This document shows, piece by piece, positions 20,110 to 28,550 of a stretch of DNA of 64,000 nucleotides. The DNA is from Rhodospirillales bacterium. Its GTDB lineage: Bacteria > Pseudomonadota > Alphaproteobacteria > Rhodospirillales > Casp-alpha2. Each line of letters opens with the position of its first letter. Position 1 is the stretch's first letter. The stretch covers positions 310,001 through 374,000 of the forward strand of contig JAEPMA010000002.1 in the NCBI GenBank assembly GCA_017644185.1, given 5' to 3'. The notes beneath the pieces are model-generated. The model saw only the letters and a program-made list of their open reading frames with translations, did not search any database and was not told where the DNA came from. The position numbers and the translations under genes were made by a program.

Positions 20110-21183
20110 CTACTCACCTGCTCTCAATTCAACGACCTTATCGACGTTTGATCTTTTCAAAACGCGGGTCAAAAACGCGGCCAGCGTCTGAATATCACGA
20201 CTGATATTTTGGATGCCATTCCACGGGCGCGTTTCCGTCTCATCAAAATGCCACTCGCCTCTAGTCCAGTGTGTATGCTCGACGAGAGGTATCAAGCCAC
20301 GCTCAAACTCAACCTGCGATGTGGCGCCATGGCGGGCATATAAATACTCCATGACGTAACCCATCGAGATGATGCCTGCGCCATGAACCAAGCGAGAGGA
20401 TTTCGGTTTATGCCCCTCCCAATCCTCGGCAAAGACGGTCTGAATAGCAGCAAAGAAATCGCTGATCAGTTTGAAGCATTGCTCTTCTCCGTCTTCCTCC
20501 CTGATGAGTTCTCGGCAAACGCCATCGGAGAGAGAGTTCAAGATGAAGCGTTGAATGCAGGTGTCCGTGATCAAGCCAGTCGGATTTGTATGCTGCTTGA
20601 TCTGCCCTCTGAGTGAGGAGCCTTCCTCATAATTTAGGGCATCTGTGAGCTTTGCGGCACGCGCTCGCGATGACATTTTATCGGGCAACCCATCAACGGT
20701 CGGCAGTAATTCATAGATCAGCGACTTTGGAAGTGGGCGCGTGTTGTTAATTAGGATAAATTGCCGCCTTAACTCTTCCTCATCGCGACAAATCAGCACT
20801 GAGACAAAAACCTCAAAATCGCTGTCAGGCAATCCACTGAGAGCGGTTAAGCGCTGCTGACCATCAACGACGAGACCTGGGGGGCCATCCGACAAATCGA
20901 TTTGCAGAACACAGTTTGAGCCTTTTCCTTTCACGGATACGCGATCCGTAAAAGCAACAACGATGGGGTTTGGCAAAACCGCGTCGTCAGATTTCAGGTA
21001 GTCGCGGATTTCGTTGATGTGCTGAGAAATCTGCGGTCGTTGAAAGCCTCGAATGCCGCCGCTCTCGTCACGGGCTATCTGCTCGATCGAGGCAAACTTT
21101 TGTATATCCGACGCCTTTGCTGGGAAGCACAGAACCTTGTGCCGTTCGCTTTGCTGCGCTCTAACTGCTTTGAACTCGAGCAT
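20110..21183 (-). CDS. Second DpdB-type DGQQR-domain protein
   Basis: A 357-residue paralogue of the DpdB encoded on the other side of dpdA. The family signature VDGQQR is at 106-111, and the two proteins share ordered blocks: GFQR followed by HxxxIxxYL, RxQFILxNxxxPLP, TDTxIxxxI, and a C-terminal W-N-x-I-Q segment. DpdB and DndB-like DGQQR/DGQHR proteins accompany DNA base or backbone modification enzymes; DpdB is needed with DpdA for preQ0 insertion in Salmonella but is dispensable in some clusters. The ATG at 21183 has GGA at good spacing and lies inside the 3' end of dpdA, so translation is coupled. An ATG seven codons upstream is less likely. Confidence 0.85.
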   Translation of the reverse strand: MLEFKAVRAQQSERHKVLCFPAKASDIQKFASIEQIARDESGGIRGFQRPQISQHINEIRDYLKSDDAVLPNPIVVAFTDRVSVKGKGSNCVLQIDLSDGPPGLVVDGQQRLTALSGLPDSDFEVFVSVLICRDEEELRRQFILINNTRPLPKSLIYELLPTVDGLPDKMSSRARAAKLTDALNYEEGSSLRGQIKQHTNPTGLITDTCIQRFILNSLSDGVCRELIREEDGEEQCFKLISDFFAAIQTVFAEDWEGHKPKSSRLVHGAGIISMGYVMEYLYARHGATSQVEFERGLIPLVEHTHWTRGEWHFDETETRPWNGIQNISRDIQTLAAFLTRVLKRSNVDKVVELRAGE

Positions 21184-22489
21184 CGTCAGATCCTTTCTCT
21201 TCATTCCCTGTCAAACGCTGCAATTGCTTTTGAAACACCCACATGTTGTGGATGCCGCGACGCTTGTTTCGATTGCTGGCTCGGAAGATTGCTCCCTCGA
21301 CACCAATTTGAGCACAGATATTACAATCACACTCTTCCCAAGGACGGTCAGCTAAAGTTTTGCGGTAACTTTCCTCCAGAGAAGCCAACTTCTGGTCCGA
21401 GGGAGGCTCATTATTTTTCGGGTTGGTTAGCGTTGTTCGCGAATAAGCCATCACCGCAGCTATCGCCGTATCCAACTTTACTTTTCTGCTCGCATAGCCT
21501 CGAACAGCATCAAGGGCTTCTCGCTCTTGTGCGATGACCGCGCTCTGATTTGCAAACCCCTTTGAATAGAGAAGCTTGAGCCCCTTGCTTTCCGTTGCTT
21601 GGGGGATTCGAACGGCCGTGTAGTAACGCATTCGTTGGTCATTGGTCGGCATAAAAAAGTTATAACGATTGTCTTTGAAGGCTCGAAGTAGGGGTGACGT
21701 CGTATCAATACTGGTCACGTAGTAGTCAGCGTAATCAGCGATATCGTCGATTTTCCCAAAGCCCAAAATATGAAGGCGAATGTGGTCCTGCACTTTCTCA
21801 CGAACGGCAGCGACAACCTCTAGGATTGTGGGGTGAGCAAGCGGCACCATGCCGCCGAGGGCAATATAATCATAACCCATTTTAACAAGGTCCCCTGCCG
21901 CTTTCGCCATGCTGCCGGGGGACCAACCTTGAACGACACCAATTGGCGTAAAAGGCCCGGAGACATGCTTACACTCCCTCAGAAAAGCAGAAGCATTCTC
22001 CTGGGTTATCTCATAACGATTTAACGCATCTCTGGCCGTCGCAATGTCGCTCGGCGCCTCCATCCCTTTAAGGGTGTTGTCGTGCGTAAAGATGATGTGA
22101 TCGAGAGAGCATCCGTGGCTAAACCCACCATCTTCATAAAACTCGACAATCTCTGAAATCGAGTAAGGGGGTTTGTCTGATTTCGCATAATTGAATGCGC
22201 CGCAGTCGCCAAAGATTTGGAAGTCTTTGTACTGGCTACCCGTCAGCCTAAGGAATTTGCGCGCCCCATCTCGAAGGAAGCGGAAAGTTTCTGCCTCTCC
22301 GTATTTGCCGCTAGACACACGATCCGAAAAGACCGCTTTAGAAAAAAGTACACCGTCGTACGGCGCTCTCGAAAGCACCTCGTGTGGATAAAGGTCGCTT
22401 CGCGTATCCCGACCTGAAGGCGAAGAATCGCGAAGAAAGTCGTAGTTCGGATCGACCGTATCTTTGCTATCAGCGTAGATAAATTTCAT
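21161..22489 (-). CDS. dpdA: DpdA, DNA guanine transglycosylase (TGT fold)
   Basis: A 442-residue relative of tRNA-guanine transglycosylase that would exchange guanine in DNA for preQ0. Visible TGT hallmarks are the aspartate in FGDCGAF (D95), the substrate loop IALGGMVPL (209-217), a second catalytic-type aspartate in SIDTTSP (D262), and the zinc site C387, C389, C392, H414 (CxCxxC then H). The region around residues 270-380 differs from tRNA enzymes, as expected for DpdA. The ATG at 22489 overlaps the dpdB stop as ATGA. Its neighbours (two DpdB proteins, DpdC, QueC) are the modification half of the cluster. This is the diagnostic gene of the system. Confidence 0.93.
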   Translation of the reverse strand: MKFIYADSKDTVDPNYDFLRDSSPSGRDTRSDLYPHEVLSRAPYDGVLFSKAVFSDRVSSGKYGEAETFRFLRDGARKFLRLTGSQYKDFQIFGDCGAFNYAKSDKPPYSISEIVEFYEDGGFSHGCSLDHIIFTHDNTLKGMEAPSDIATARDALNRYEITQENASAFLRECKHVSGPFTPIGVVQGWSPGSMAKAAGDLVKMGYDYIALGGMVPLAHPTILEVVAAVREKVQDHIRLHILGFGKIDDIADYADYYVTSIDTTSPLLRAFKDNRYNFFMPTNDQRMRYYTAVRIPQATESKGLKLLYSKGFANQSAVIAQEREALDAVRGYASRKVKLDTAIAAVMAYSRTTLTNPKNNEPPSDQKLASLEESYRKTLADRPWEECDCNICAQIGVEGAIFRASNRNKRRGIHNMWVFQKQLQRLTGNEEKGSDDARVQSS

Positions 22490-23619
22490 GCGTTTTGCCT
22501 GGAGAGTTCCCGGTCGAGACGGCAGAGATAATCCGCAAGCCGATTGATATGGCCATCAATACTCTGGATTTCATTCCATTCCATGCCAATCCCATCCCAG
22601 ACACCGCTTGTCCAACAGCAGTACGGCGCAATGCGCAATAACGAGTTGCGGATTTCATCCTCAGGGGCAGCCAACCCCTCAGCGCGAAGCATAATCTGAT
22701 CCATAAGAATTCCAACAGAACGGATCCCGGCTGAGTGCATCAGTCTGCTCTTTTGCGGCGTCAGCCCCCAAGCATCATCAAAGACCTCTCGGACAACACC
22801 CCAAAACAAGACGATCGTCTTATACATCGCGTCCGTATCTGCAGGCTGATTTGCAAAGCCTCGATATTGATTCAAAGCACCAATCGGTGGGCGCAAACTC
22901 CTTGCGATCATTTTTTCAATCGCCGTATCCGTGATGACCGACTTCTTGCCGTCAGAGAATCGCGAGATGATTCCCTTAAAGGGAGAGTTCGGGTCCCGTG
23001 CGAGGATATTGCAGAGTTCGCTCGGCAGCTTTCGAACCGAGAGATCTCTCGGCAACATCGTTCCGACCTCCGGGAGCAATTCATTGATCAGTCGAGTGGG
23101 AAGCGGTTTCGCTTTGTTCACAAGAATGAATTGCTCGCGTTGGATCTCGAGATCTGGCGAGACAAAAGCGATAACTGGAACCGGCAAGTTTTTGTTCTTC
23201 GTCTCAGAAAGCGCAAGGGACCGCTGCTGACCATCGACGATCCAAGCAAGCCGCTTTCCCTCCTCCAGTATTGGAATATGCAAGGTACCGGCAACGGATG
23301 CATCCATTACGCCCTGAGGATCGCGGCCTCTCGCTTGTTTGAATTCAACATCTGATCCAAGAGATAGAATAATGGCGTTTGGGAATAACACGTCCCCTTG
23401 ATTGAGGTATTCAATGATGCTCTGAACGTGAGTGCGGATCCCCTTTCTTTGGAACCCTTTGAGTTCACCGTGATCATCTCGCTCTACGCGCGTGATGTCG
23501 GCAATCTCTAGAACAGCAGACCCTGGCAAAAACATGGCGTAGATATTGATGCCTTTGCGCTGCTGGGTCTTGAGCGCCCGAACTACAATCTCTTTTTGCT
23601 TAGCGTTTGGTTTTTTCAT
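22486..23619 (-). CDS. dpdB: DpdB, DGQQR-domain partner of DpdA
   Basis: A 377-residue protein with WIVDGQQR at 126-133, preceded by a GFQRKGIRTHVQSIIEYL segment and followed by REQFILVNKAKPLP. These are the signatures of the ParB/DndB-like DGQQR family. With DpdA it forms dPreQ0 in DNA in Salmonella; how it helps is unclear, perhaps by DNA targeting or an ATPase step. The ATG at 23619 overlaps the dpdC stop (ATGA), which decides the start over one 20 codons upstream. It overlaps dpdA in the same way. Which of the two paralogues is the true functional DpdB cannot be decided from sequence alone; this one has the canonical position before dpdA. Confidence 0.88.
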   Translation of the reverse strand: MKKPNAKQKEIVVRALKTQQRKGINIYAMFLPGSAVLEIADITRVERDDHGELKGFQRKGIRTHVQSIIEYLNQGDVLFPNAIILSLGSDVEFKQARGRDPQGVMDASVAGTLHIPILEEGKRLAWIVDGQQRSLALSETKNKNLPVPVIAFVSPDLEIQREQFILVNKAKPLPTRLINELLPEVGTMLPRDLSVRKLPSELCNILARDPNSPFKGIISRFSDGKKSVITDTAIEKMIARSLRPPIGALNQYRGFANQPADTDAMYKTIVLFWGVVREVFDDAWGLTPQKSRLMHSAGIRSVGILMDQIMLRAEGLAAPEDEIRNSLLRIAPYCCWTSGVWDGIGMEWNEIQSIDGHINRLADYLCRLDRELSRQNA

Positions 23620-24554
23620 GCCAACCCGTGTGCTTCTTTGGCTCGTTTGAATAACGTCGCAAAGCGACCCTGTTCGCATGCGATTTGCTCCTCATCACGA
23701 AGGATCCGGAGCATTTTTGATGACTTTCCCTCGGCACGATCCCAAAGATCGGGCACCAACTGAATCAAATCATCATCACTAATTGCCTTGCGGGAGATCT
23801 GTTCGGGGGACCGTTTCCCTTTGAGACTCGTACGCACCATTTGCGCATGCGCTCTTTGATCGAGCCTTTGCTTATCCTTCTCTGAAATCAGTTGGCAGAA
23901 ATGGTGTAGCGCCCGCTGCGCAAAATCCCCTCGCGTCCCTGGGTTCGGCGTGTCGGGGCCATCCAACCGATCGTCATAGGGCATCACAACTGAGGCGAGC
24001 TTTTCTGGAACATCCACAGACGGACGAATGCCAACAAGCCTTAGACGATTAATTTGAGGCATTGAGAGAGAGCACAGATCGTCCCGAACGAGATCAAGGT
24101 AACTCGACGAGAGGCCTATAATAGCGAGTTTGTTTTTCTCAGCCTTCAGAAGACTCGCCAGTGGGTGCTCATCCCCCTTCGCGGCACCCAAATGGCTCCA
24201 CCAATCGGCATCAACAATCGGATCTATGATCTTAATTTGGATCCGATCTTTAGAGCTTTTGGCCGTTGTTAAGTCATAGGCCGGAATTTCATCGTCGGGC
24301 CCGACCAAACCAAGCCCCGCGGAAATCACATAGAGAGGCGCCCCGATAACTTCACTCGCCAGTGACGCCTCAACAAAGGTACGGCCACAATAAACTTGCG
24401 CCGCGAATGATCGCTCGTTAGCGCCTGACAGACGACGAACCCACTCCTTGGCAACATCTTCGACCGAACCTTTTTTAAGGTTCCGCGCTTGCAAGACACG
24501 CGGCGCAGCCTTTTGTTTTCTATTCGTGCAGGTTGTGATGATCACAGCGGACAT
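23616..24554 (-). CDS. dpdC: DpdC-like protein (preQ0-to-amide step), YaaA/DUF6884-like
   Basis: A 312-residue protein. The N-terminal region has IITTCTNRKQ, a YCGRTFVEAS segment, then LYVISAGLGLVGPDDEIPAYDL, the layout of YaaA/DUF6884-type domains. DpdC, the protein that converts dPreQ0 to the amide dADG, is of this type as I recall, and it sits at the head of the modification operon next to dpdB-dpdA as here. The C-terminal 100 residues are helical and basic. The ATG at 24554 is chosen because homology-like sequence begins there; a frame extension of 16 codons upstream lacks a good ribosome site. The naming rests on context plus domain type, so chemistry should be treated as likely rather than shown. 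Confidence 0.75.
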   Translation of the reverse strand: MSAVIITTCTNRKQKAAPRVLQARNLKKGSVEDVAKEWVRRLSGANERSFAAQVYCGRTFVEASLASEVIGAPLYVISAGLGLVGPDDEIPAYDLTTAKSSKDRIQIKIIDPIVDADWWSHLGAAKGDEHPLASLLKAEKNKLAIIGLSSSYLDLVRDDLCSLSMPQINRLRLVGIRPSVDVPEKLASVVMPYDDRLDGPDTPNPGTRGDFAQRALHHFCQLISEKDKQRLDQRAHAQMVRTSLKGKRSPEQISRKAISDDDLIQLVPDLWDRAEGKSSKMLRILRDEEQIACEQGRFATLFKRAKEAHGLA

Positions 24555-24679
24555 AAAGCACCCGACCCGGTTCAAATCCCGATTTAATGATCCCTCAACC
24601 ACATTAATTTAGCAAATCCTAAGCCTCATTTTTTACATTTAATTGTGCATAACAGCGCCAATTAGACTGCATTTAATGT

Positions 24680-24707
24680 TTGCACGAATTTCTGGTGGGG
24701 GTATATC
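24680..24707 (+). promoter_or_regulatory. Possible promoter of queE-queD
   Basis: TTGCAC (24680-24685), 16 bases, then TATATC (24702-24707), ending 18 bases before the queE ATG, which is preceded by a strong GAGG. It lies in the 171-base divergent gap between dpdC and queE. The minus-strand promoter for dpdC must be in the same gap, but I could not choose one box pair. The spacing is acceptable but the match is only moderate. Confidence 0.35.
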
Positions 24708-24725
24708 GTGTAGGAATTGAGGTAA

Positions 24726-25385
24726 ATGACCCCTGAATATGGGATTTTGATGACATACTCGGTTAAGGAAGCCTTCCTAACCCTCCAAGGCGAGGGGACG
24801 CACTCAGGGAAACGGGCCGTATTTTGCCGTTTTTCAGGGTGTAATTTATGGGACGGCCTCGAGAAAAATCGAGCGTCAGCAGTTTGCCAATTTTGTGACA
24901 CGGATTTTGTCGGCACCGACGGGGAAAACGGCGGCAAATATCACACAGCAGACAGCCTTGCTCAGAAAATTAATGAGCTATGGGGAGACGGAGGCGAAGA
25001 CCACAAATTTGTCGTCCTGACCGGTGGCGAACCTCTCTTGCAGGTCGATGAACGGCTCATCGATTCGCTTCATGCATTTGGCTTTAAAGTCGCAATTGAG
25101 ACCAATGGGACATTGCCGACCCCAGAAAAAATTGACTGGGTATGCGTCAGCCCAAAAGCCAATGCGGAATTGAAATGCCTTTCGGGTGACGAACTTAAGC
25201 TCGTGTTTCCTCAGATCGACGCCATGCCGGAGCAATTCGAGCATCTGTCGTTTACGCACCACTATCTGCAACCCATGGACAATGCAGACCTGAAGACCAA
25301 CACCCAAGAGGCCATCCAATACTGCCTGCAAAACCCGAAATGGCGCATCAGCCTACAAAGCCACAAGCTAATGGGAATTCAGTGA
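24726..25385 (+). CDS. queE: QueE, 7-carboxy-7-deazaguanine synthase (radical SAM)
   Basis: A 219-residue radical SAM enzyme that contracts carboxytetrahydropterin to 7-carboxy-7-deazaguanine. The cluster cysteines are C39, C54 and C57, a Cx14CxxC spacing rather than the classic CxxxCxxC; such a long loop is known in QueE proteins of the Burkholderia type. The substrate and SAM motifs LQGEG (20-24) and VVLTGGEPLL are intact. The ATG at 24726 has GAGG seven bases before it; an internal ATG eight codons in is less well placed. It is followed two bases later by queD, and both run divergently from the dpd genes. Confidence 0.95.
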   Translation: MTPEYGILMTYSVKEAFLTLQGEGTHSGKRAVFCRFSGCNLWDGLEKNRASAVCQFCDTDFVGTDGENGGKYHTADSLAQKINELWGDGGEDHKFVVLTGGEPLLQVDERLIDSLHAFGFKVAIETNGTLPTPEKIDWVCVSPKANAELKCLSGDELKLVFPQIDAMPEQFEHLSFTHHYLQPMDNADLKTNTQEAIQYCLQNPKWRISLQSHKLMGIQ

Positions 25386-25387
25386 CG

Positions 25388-25753
25388 ATGATTGAGATAT
25401 ACAAAGAGTTCACATTTGAGGCCGCTCATCAACTTGCGGCGAATGTCGACCCGGGTCATCCGTACTCTTATGTCCATGGGCACTCTTTCTCAGTCCAAGT
25501 CTTTTTCCGCGGGGAACCGGATCCAGAAACCCAGTGGGTGCATGATTTTGCAGAGATCGAAGAAAAGATTAACCCCGTTCGAGAAATCCTGGATCACAGG
25601 TATCTTAATGAGATCGAGGGCCTCTCACGTCCAACGCTTGAAAACATCACGAGATGGATTTGGGAACAACTCGAACCGAGCCTTCCGATCATCGATCGCG
25701 TTATTGTGAAGCGCGGGACCTGCGGCGAGGGGTGCGTATACCGTAAGGTCTGA
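25388..25753 (+). CDS. queD: QueD-family 6-carboxytetrahydropterin synthase, catalytic Cys replaced
   Basis: A 121-residue QueD/PTPS-fold protein. Zinc ligands H14 (FEAAH), H30 and H32 (HGHSF) are present, as are the LDHRYLN histidine and the C-terminal CGEGCVYRK. In classical QueD a cysteine sits four residues before HGH (CxxxHGH); here the residue is Y26. Similar substitutions may be usual in alphaproteobacterial QueD proteins, so activity is not excluded. It would make 6-carboxytetrahydropterin from dihydroneopterin triphosphate for QueE. The ATG two bases after the queE stop is preferred over one 16 codons upstream inside queE. No folE or queF gene is in the window. Confidence 0.9.
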   Translation: MIEIYKEFTFEAAHQLAANVDPGHPYSYVHGHSFSVQVFFRGEPDPETQWVHDFAEIEEKINPVREILDHRYLNEIEGLSRPTLENITRWIWEQLEPSLPIIDRVIVKRGTCGEGCVYRKV

Positions 25754-25781
25754 TTGAGTGCTTTTCTGCAACCATCCTTAG

Positions 25782-26084
25782 TCATTCAGAATAAAAGTCG
25801 AATAATTTTCTCAAATGCTGCTCGTAGAGATGCACCCGTTCGAGATTTCTAGGATCTAACGGTTTTTGGAGAAATACTGATGGCAACTCGCTCTTCTTAG
25901 TGACGACCAGCAAGGTCAAATCCGGTCGGCCCGCATCTTTTTCGTCTTTCAAAAGTTGGTCAAGCTTCGGCCACGGGCCTCGAGCGGTCCTTCCAACTTT
26001 AACGCCCAGATCACCATACGTTAGTTTCGATCCACGTTTCGCTGCGTCGATAAGTACAGTGCGTATGATTGCGTTGGCGTCCAT
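25782..26084 (-). CDS. Hypothetical 100-aa protein beside queD
   Basis: I do not recognise this small protein. It begins with a helix and KLTYGDLGVKVGR, then a hydrophobic TLLVVTKKSELPS strand, a shape seen in small winged-helix domains attached to HNH or restriction-like proteins. The ATG at 26084 follows GAGAGG at good spacing; a GTG two codons upstream is possible. It converges on queD, with 28 bases between stops. It sits between queD and the preQ0-type transporter gene but on the opposite strand to queD, so a link to deazaguanine metabolism is only positional. Confidence 0.6.
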   Translation of the reverse strand: MDANAIIRTVLIDAAKRGSKLTYGDLGVKVGRTARGPWPKLDQLLKDEKDAGRPDLTLLVVTKKSELPSVFLQKPLDPRNLERVHLYEQHLRKLFDFYSE

Positions 26085-26184
26085 GATCACCTCTCACTCA
26101 GAGAGTTTTGAGCGTCACACCCAAGACCTAGCTATTTTTACCGCATTGTGCAGTGGGCGCTTAGTTCAAAAAGCCCATCGAGTC

Positions 26185-26739
26185 TCACGCTGGCTGTATC
26201 CCGAGCTTTTCTTCTCTATTGCGTATCCACCAAATAAACGGAATGGCGAGAACCACCATCCAACCCTTACCAACAATTTGACCGGCTAGATATTCCAAGC
26301 TTCCGAAAGCCAAGTACAAGAAGACCATACTGTCGATTACAAGTCCGATAACGCTACTCGCGATCACCGCAGTAATAAGTCGCCGTTCTTGCAATGGCGT
26401 ATAGACGGCGAAATCAGCCAACTCTGACAAAAGAAAAGCGGTGGCAGATGCGACAACCAAAGCTGATGGAGCAACAAAAGCTGATACAAGTGCGCCAATG
26501 ATAATAGCAGCCAGTGCCCAAACCTTACCGAGCCGCCTTTGAACCAGATCGCGCAGCACCAACGCCAAGCCAATCATCAAGACTCCACTAGGGGCAGATA
26601 GCCCAGGCGCAACGGGAACTAAACAAGGCCCGTCTGGCACGCAATAAGTACCCACGTTACCAACCATCCAGTTTGCAACAGGAATGCTGGCTATAAACCC
26701 AGCCAAATAGAGATATCCATGCAATTTTTGCTGCGCCAT
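26185..26739 (-). CDS. YhhQ-family queuosine precursor transporter
   Basis: A 184-residue membrane protein of the YhhQ/VUT family (COG1738), whose E. coli member imports preQ0 and preQ1. Five to six hydrophobic segments are visible. The family region SAPSGVLMIGLALVLRDLVQRRLG, here in residues 49-72, is intact and followed by the conserved LLSELADFAVYTPL block. It is a little shorter than E. coli YhhQ (about 220), mainly at the N-terminus. The ATG at 26739 is preceded by GGAAAA. Its position a few hundred bases from queE-queD suggests that it supplies preQ0 to the DNA modification enzymes; this is inference from context. Confidence 0.85.
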   Translation of the reverse strand: MAQQKLHGYLYLAGFIASIPVANWMVGNVGTYCVPDGPCLVPVAPGLSAPSGVLMIGLALVLRDLVQRRLGKVWALAAIIIGALVSAFVAPSALVVASATAFLLSELADFAVYTPLQERRLITAVIASSVIGLVIDSMVFLYLAFGSLEYLAGQIVGKGWMVVLAIPFIWWIRNREEKLGIQPA

Positions 26740-26920
26740 TTTTCCGAGCCCACAATAATTCCCGTATCAGAGAAGCATAGGAATACGCCCCTCTTAATCC
26801 AAGATATAGCGTTTAAAGATACAGTACATACAGAATTTATGCTTACCTTCATGCACTCTTATTAACTTTCCTCAAGCATTCTCTACTCCAATCAGAAAAT
26901 GGATAACAGTGAGAGAACCT

Positions 26921-27172
26921 ATGAAAAATGCATGCCACAGAACGGCTTATATTGAATTCGCGAAGTGGGCCGGAACGTCTGCGGGAGTGGTTGGGGCTAT
27001 TCTGATCGCCCTTAACATCGGCGTGGTCGCCTATGGTTTCGGTTTCTTCCTCTTATCCGCCCTTTTCTGGGCATGGGTTGGTTGGGTGCAGCGAGAAACA
27101 AGTCTCGTAATACTTCAAGGCGCATTTTTGATTATTGATGCAATGGGACTCTATCGATGGTTTGAATTCTAA
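26921..27172 (+). CDS. Small hydrophobic membrane protein
   Basis: An 83-residue protein with about three hydrophobic helices and the closing GLYRW pattern common in a family of short uncharacterised membrane proteins of proteobacteria. ATG at 26921 is chosen; a GTG four codons earlier overlaps its weak GAGAG site. It stands alone between the transporter gene and the HTH protein gene. Function unknown. Confidence 0.6.
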   Translation: MKNACHRTAYIEFAKWAGTSAGVVGAILIALNIGVVAYGFGFFLLSALFWAWVGWVQRETSLVILQGAFLIIDAMGLYRWFEF

Positions 27173-27263
27173 AAGACCTAGTTTGCCGACAGGCTTCGAG
27201 ATTGCCGACTGAGATGTGCCCAAAACGCTATCCTGCACAATTTTCGGAAGAGAGAACTTTGGA

Positions 27264-28550
27264 ATGCTTACTCGTGCAGAACTTCACCAATTGGCTTGGT
27301 CCGAACCGATGACGAAAATCGCCGCAAGGTTTGGAGTTTCGAGTAGTTATATGGCAAGGGTGTGTGACCTTATGAACGTCCCGCGTCCGGGCCGCGGGTA
27401 TTGGGCAAAACTGCAGGCTGGGAAAACTGTGCCTCGCATCCCGCTCCCAGACGTCAGGCCGAGCGACCTTCTGCAGTGGTCCAAGGGTGATGCCTTGGCT
27501 TCCCAATCTCCTCCAATCCCCTCACCTCCTAAGCCTCGACGCCCAAGGAACAAACTCTCCAGGACTATCTCCGATAATCATCATCTTGTTCGCGGAGTTA
27601 TTCCCCTGTTCGAAAAGGTTCGTTCATCACGAGATGATAGCTATTTAAGACCCACGAAGAAGTTGCTTGTAGACATCATTTCCTCGCGGGCATGCCTCGA
27701 AAAAGCATTGGATTTTGCAAATGAGCTGTTCAGCGCATTCGAAAGTGCTGGCCATCACGTGGCACTGGCGCCATCCCACCAACGATACACCCGCGCAGAC
27801 ATTGATGAACATGAGGTTTCCAAGTCGACAAACAGGCGACGTTATCCCGAACTCTGGTCCCCATGGAGGCCAACTCTGGTCTTTATCGATGAGGTCGCGT
27901 TTGGACTAGCCATCGTTGAAATGTCAGAAAACATTGAGATGCGATATGTCCAGGGGAAATACGTGCCCGAGAGAGAGTTCACAGAGAATGGGAAGCCACT
28001 GCCAAGGAGTTACTCCTGGACAACGCATCAAGATATCCCGAGCGGGCGTCTCAGGCTGATCGTCTATTCCCCATACTATCGGGTACCATGGCAAGAATCC
28101 TGGCAGGAAACGGAACGAACGAGCCTCTCTTCCAAGATTAAATCAATCGTCAAGCAAGTTGCGCGTGAAGCGCCTAATATTGTGCAGAAACTTGAGGAAG
28201 CGAACCGAAAGGCTGAGATCGAGAGGCAGGAATGGCTCGCCGCAGAAGAGCGGCGGCGTCGCGCTGAGGATCAACGCAAAACACAGCAATCATTTCTGGA
28301 TAGCAGAGAGCATCTGGAACAAATCATAACCGAGTGGTCCAAGAGCCTGCGTATATCAGAGTTCCTCGCTGGCTTAGACAACAAGGCAGCGAGCCTCCCA
28401 GAAACGGAGAGGCAAGCAATACAAGCCCGCATCGATCTCGCCCGCGACCTTCTAGGGAACGATGACCCCATGAACTATTTCCTGTCGTGGAAAACCCCGG
28501 ATGAAATCTACCGTCCGCAATTTCCCGACGAGGCGGATCAAACACCCTGA
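27264..28550 (+). CDS. Hypothetical protein with N-terminal helix-turn-helix
   Basis: A 428-residue protein of a widespread but unnamed proteobacterial family. The first 45 residues carry LTRAELHQLAWSEPMTKIAA, a helix-turn-helix-like FGVSSSYMARVC and the conserved PRPGRGYWAKLQAGK signature. A long middle domain is mixed alpha/beta. Residues 310-360 form a charged coiled coil rich in E and R. The ATG at 27264 follows TTTGGA; an ATG 16 codons upstream extends beyond the conserved start. It probably binds DNA, but no partner or target is evident. It ends about 200 bases before tRNA-Ile, which is on the other strand. Confidence 0.7.
   Translation: MLTRAELHQLAWSEPMTKIAARFGVSSSYMARVCDLMNVPRPGRGYWAKLQAGKTVPRIPLPDVRPSDLLQWSKGDALASQSPPIPSPPKPRRPRNKLSRTISDNHHLVRGVIPLFEKVRSSRDDSYLRPTKKLLVDIISSRACLEKALDFANELFSAFESAGHHVALAPSHQRYTRADIDEHEVSKSTNRRRYPELWSPWRPTLVFIDEVAFGLAIVEMSENIEMRYVQGKYVPEREFTENGKPLPRSYSWTTHQDIPSGRLRLIVYSPYYRVPWQESWQETERTSLSSKIKSIVKQVAREAPNIVQKLEEANRKAEIERQEWLAAEERRRRAEDQRKTQQSFLDSREHLEQIITEWSKSLRISEFLAGLDNKAASLPETERQAIQARIDLARDLLGNDDPMNYFLSWKTPDEIYRPQFPDEADQTP

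Noticed and set aside
24565-24590. tRNA fragment or attachment-site copy
   Set aside because: GGGATTTGAACC matches 12 bases of the tRNA-Met T arm, but the flanks do not match and no stem forms, so it is likely chance.
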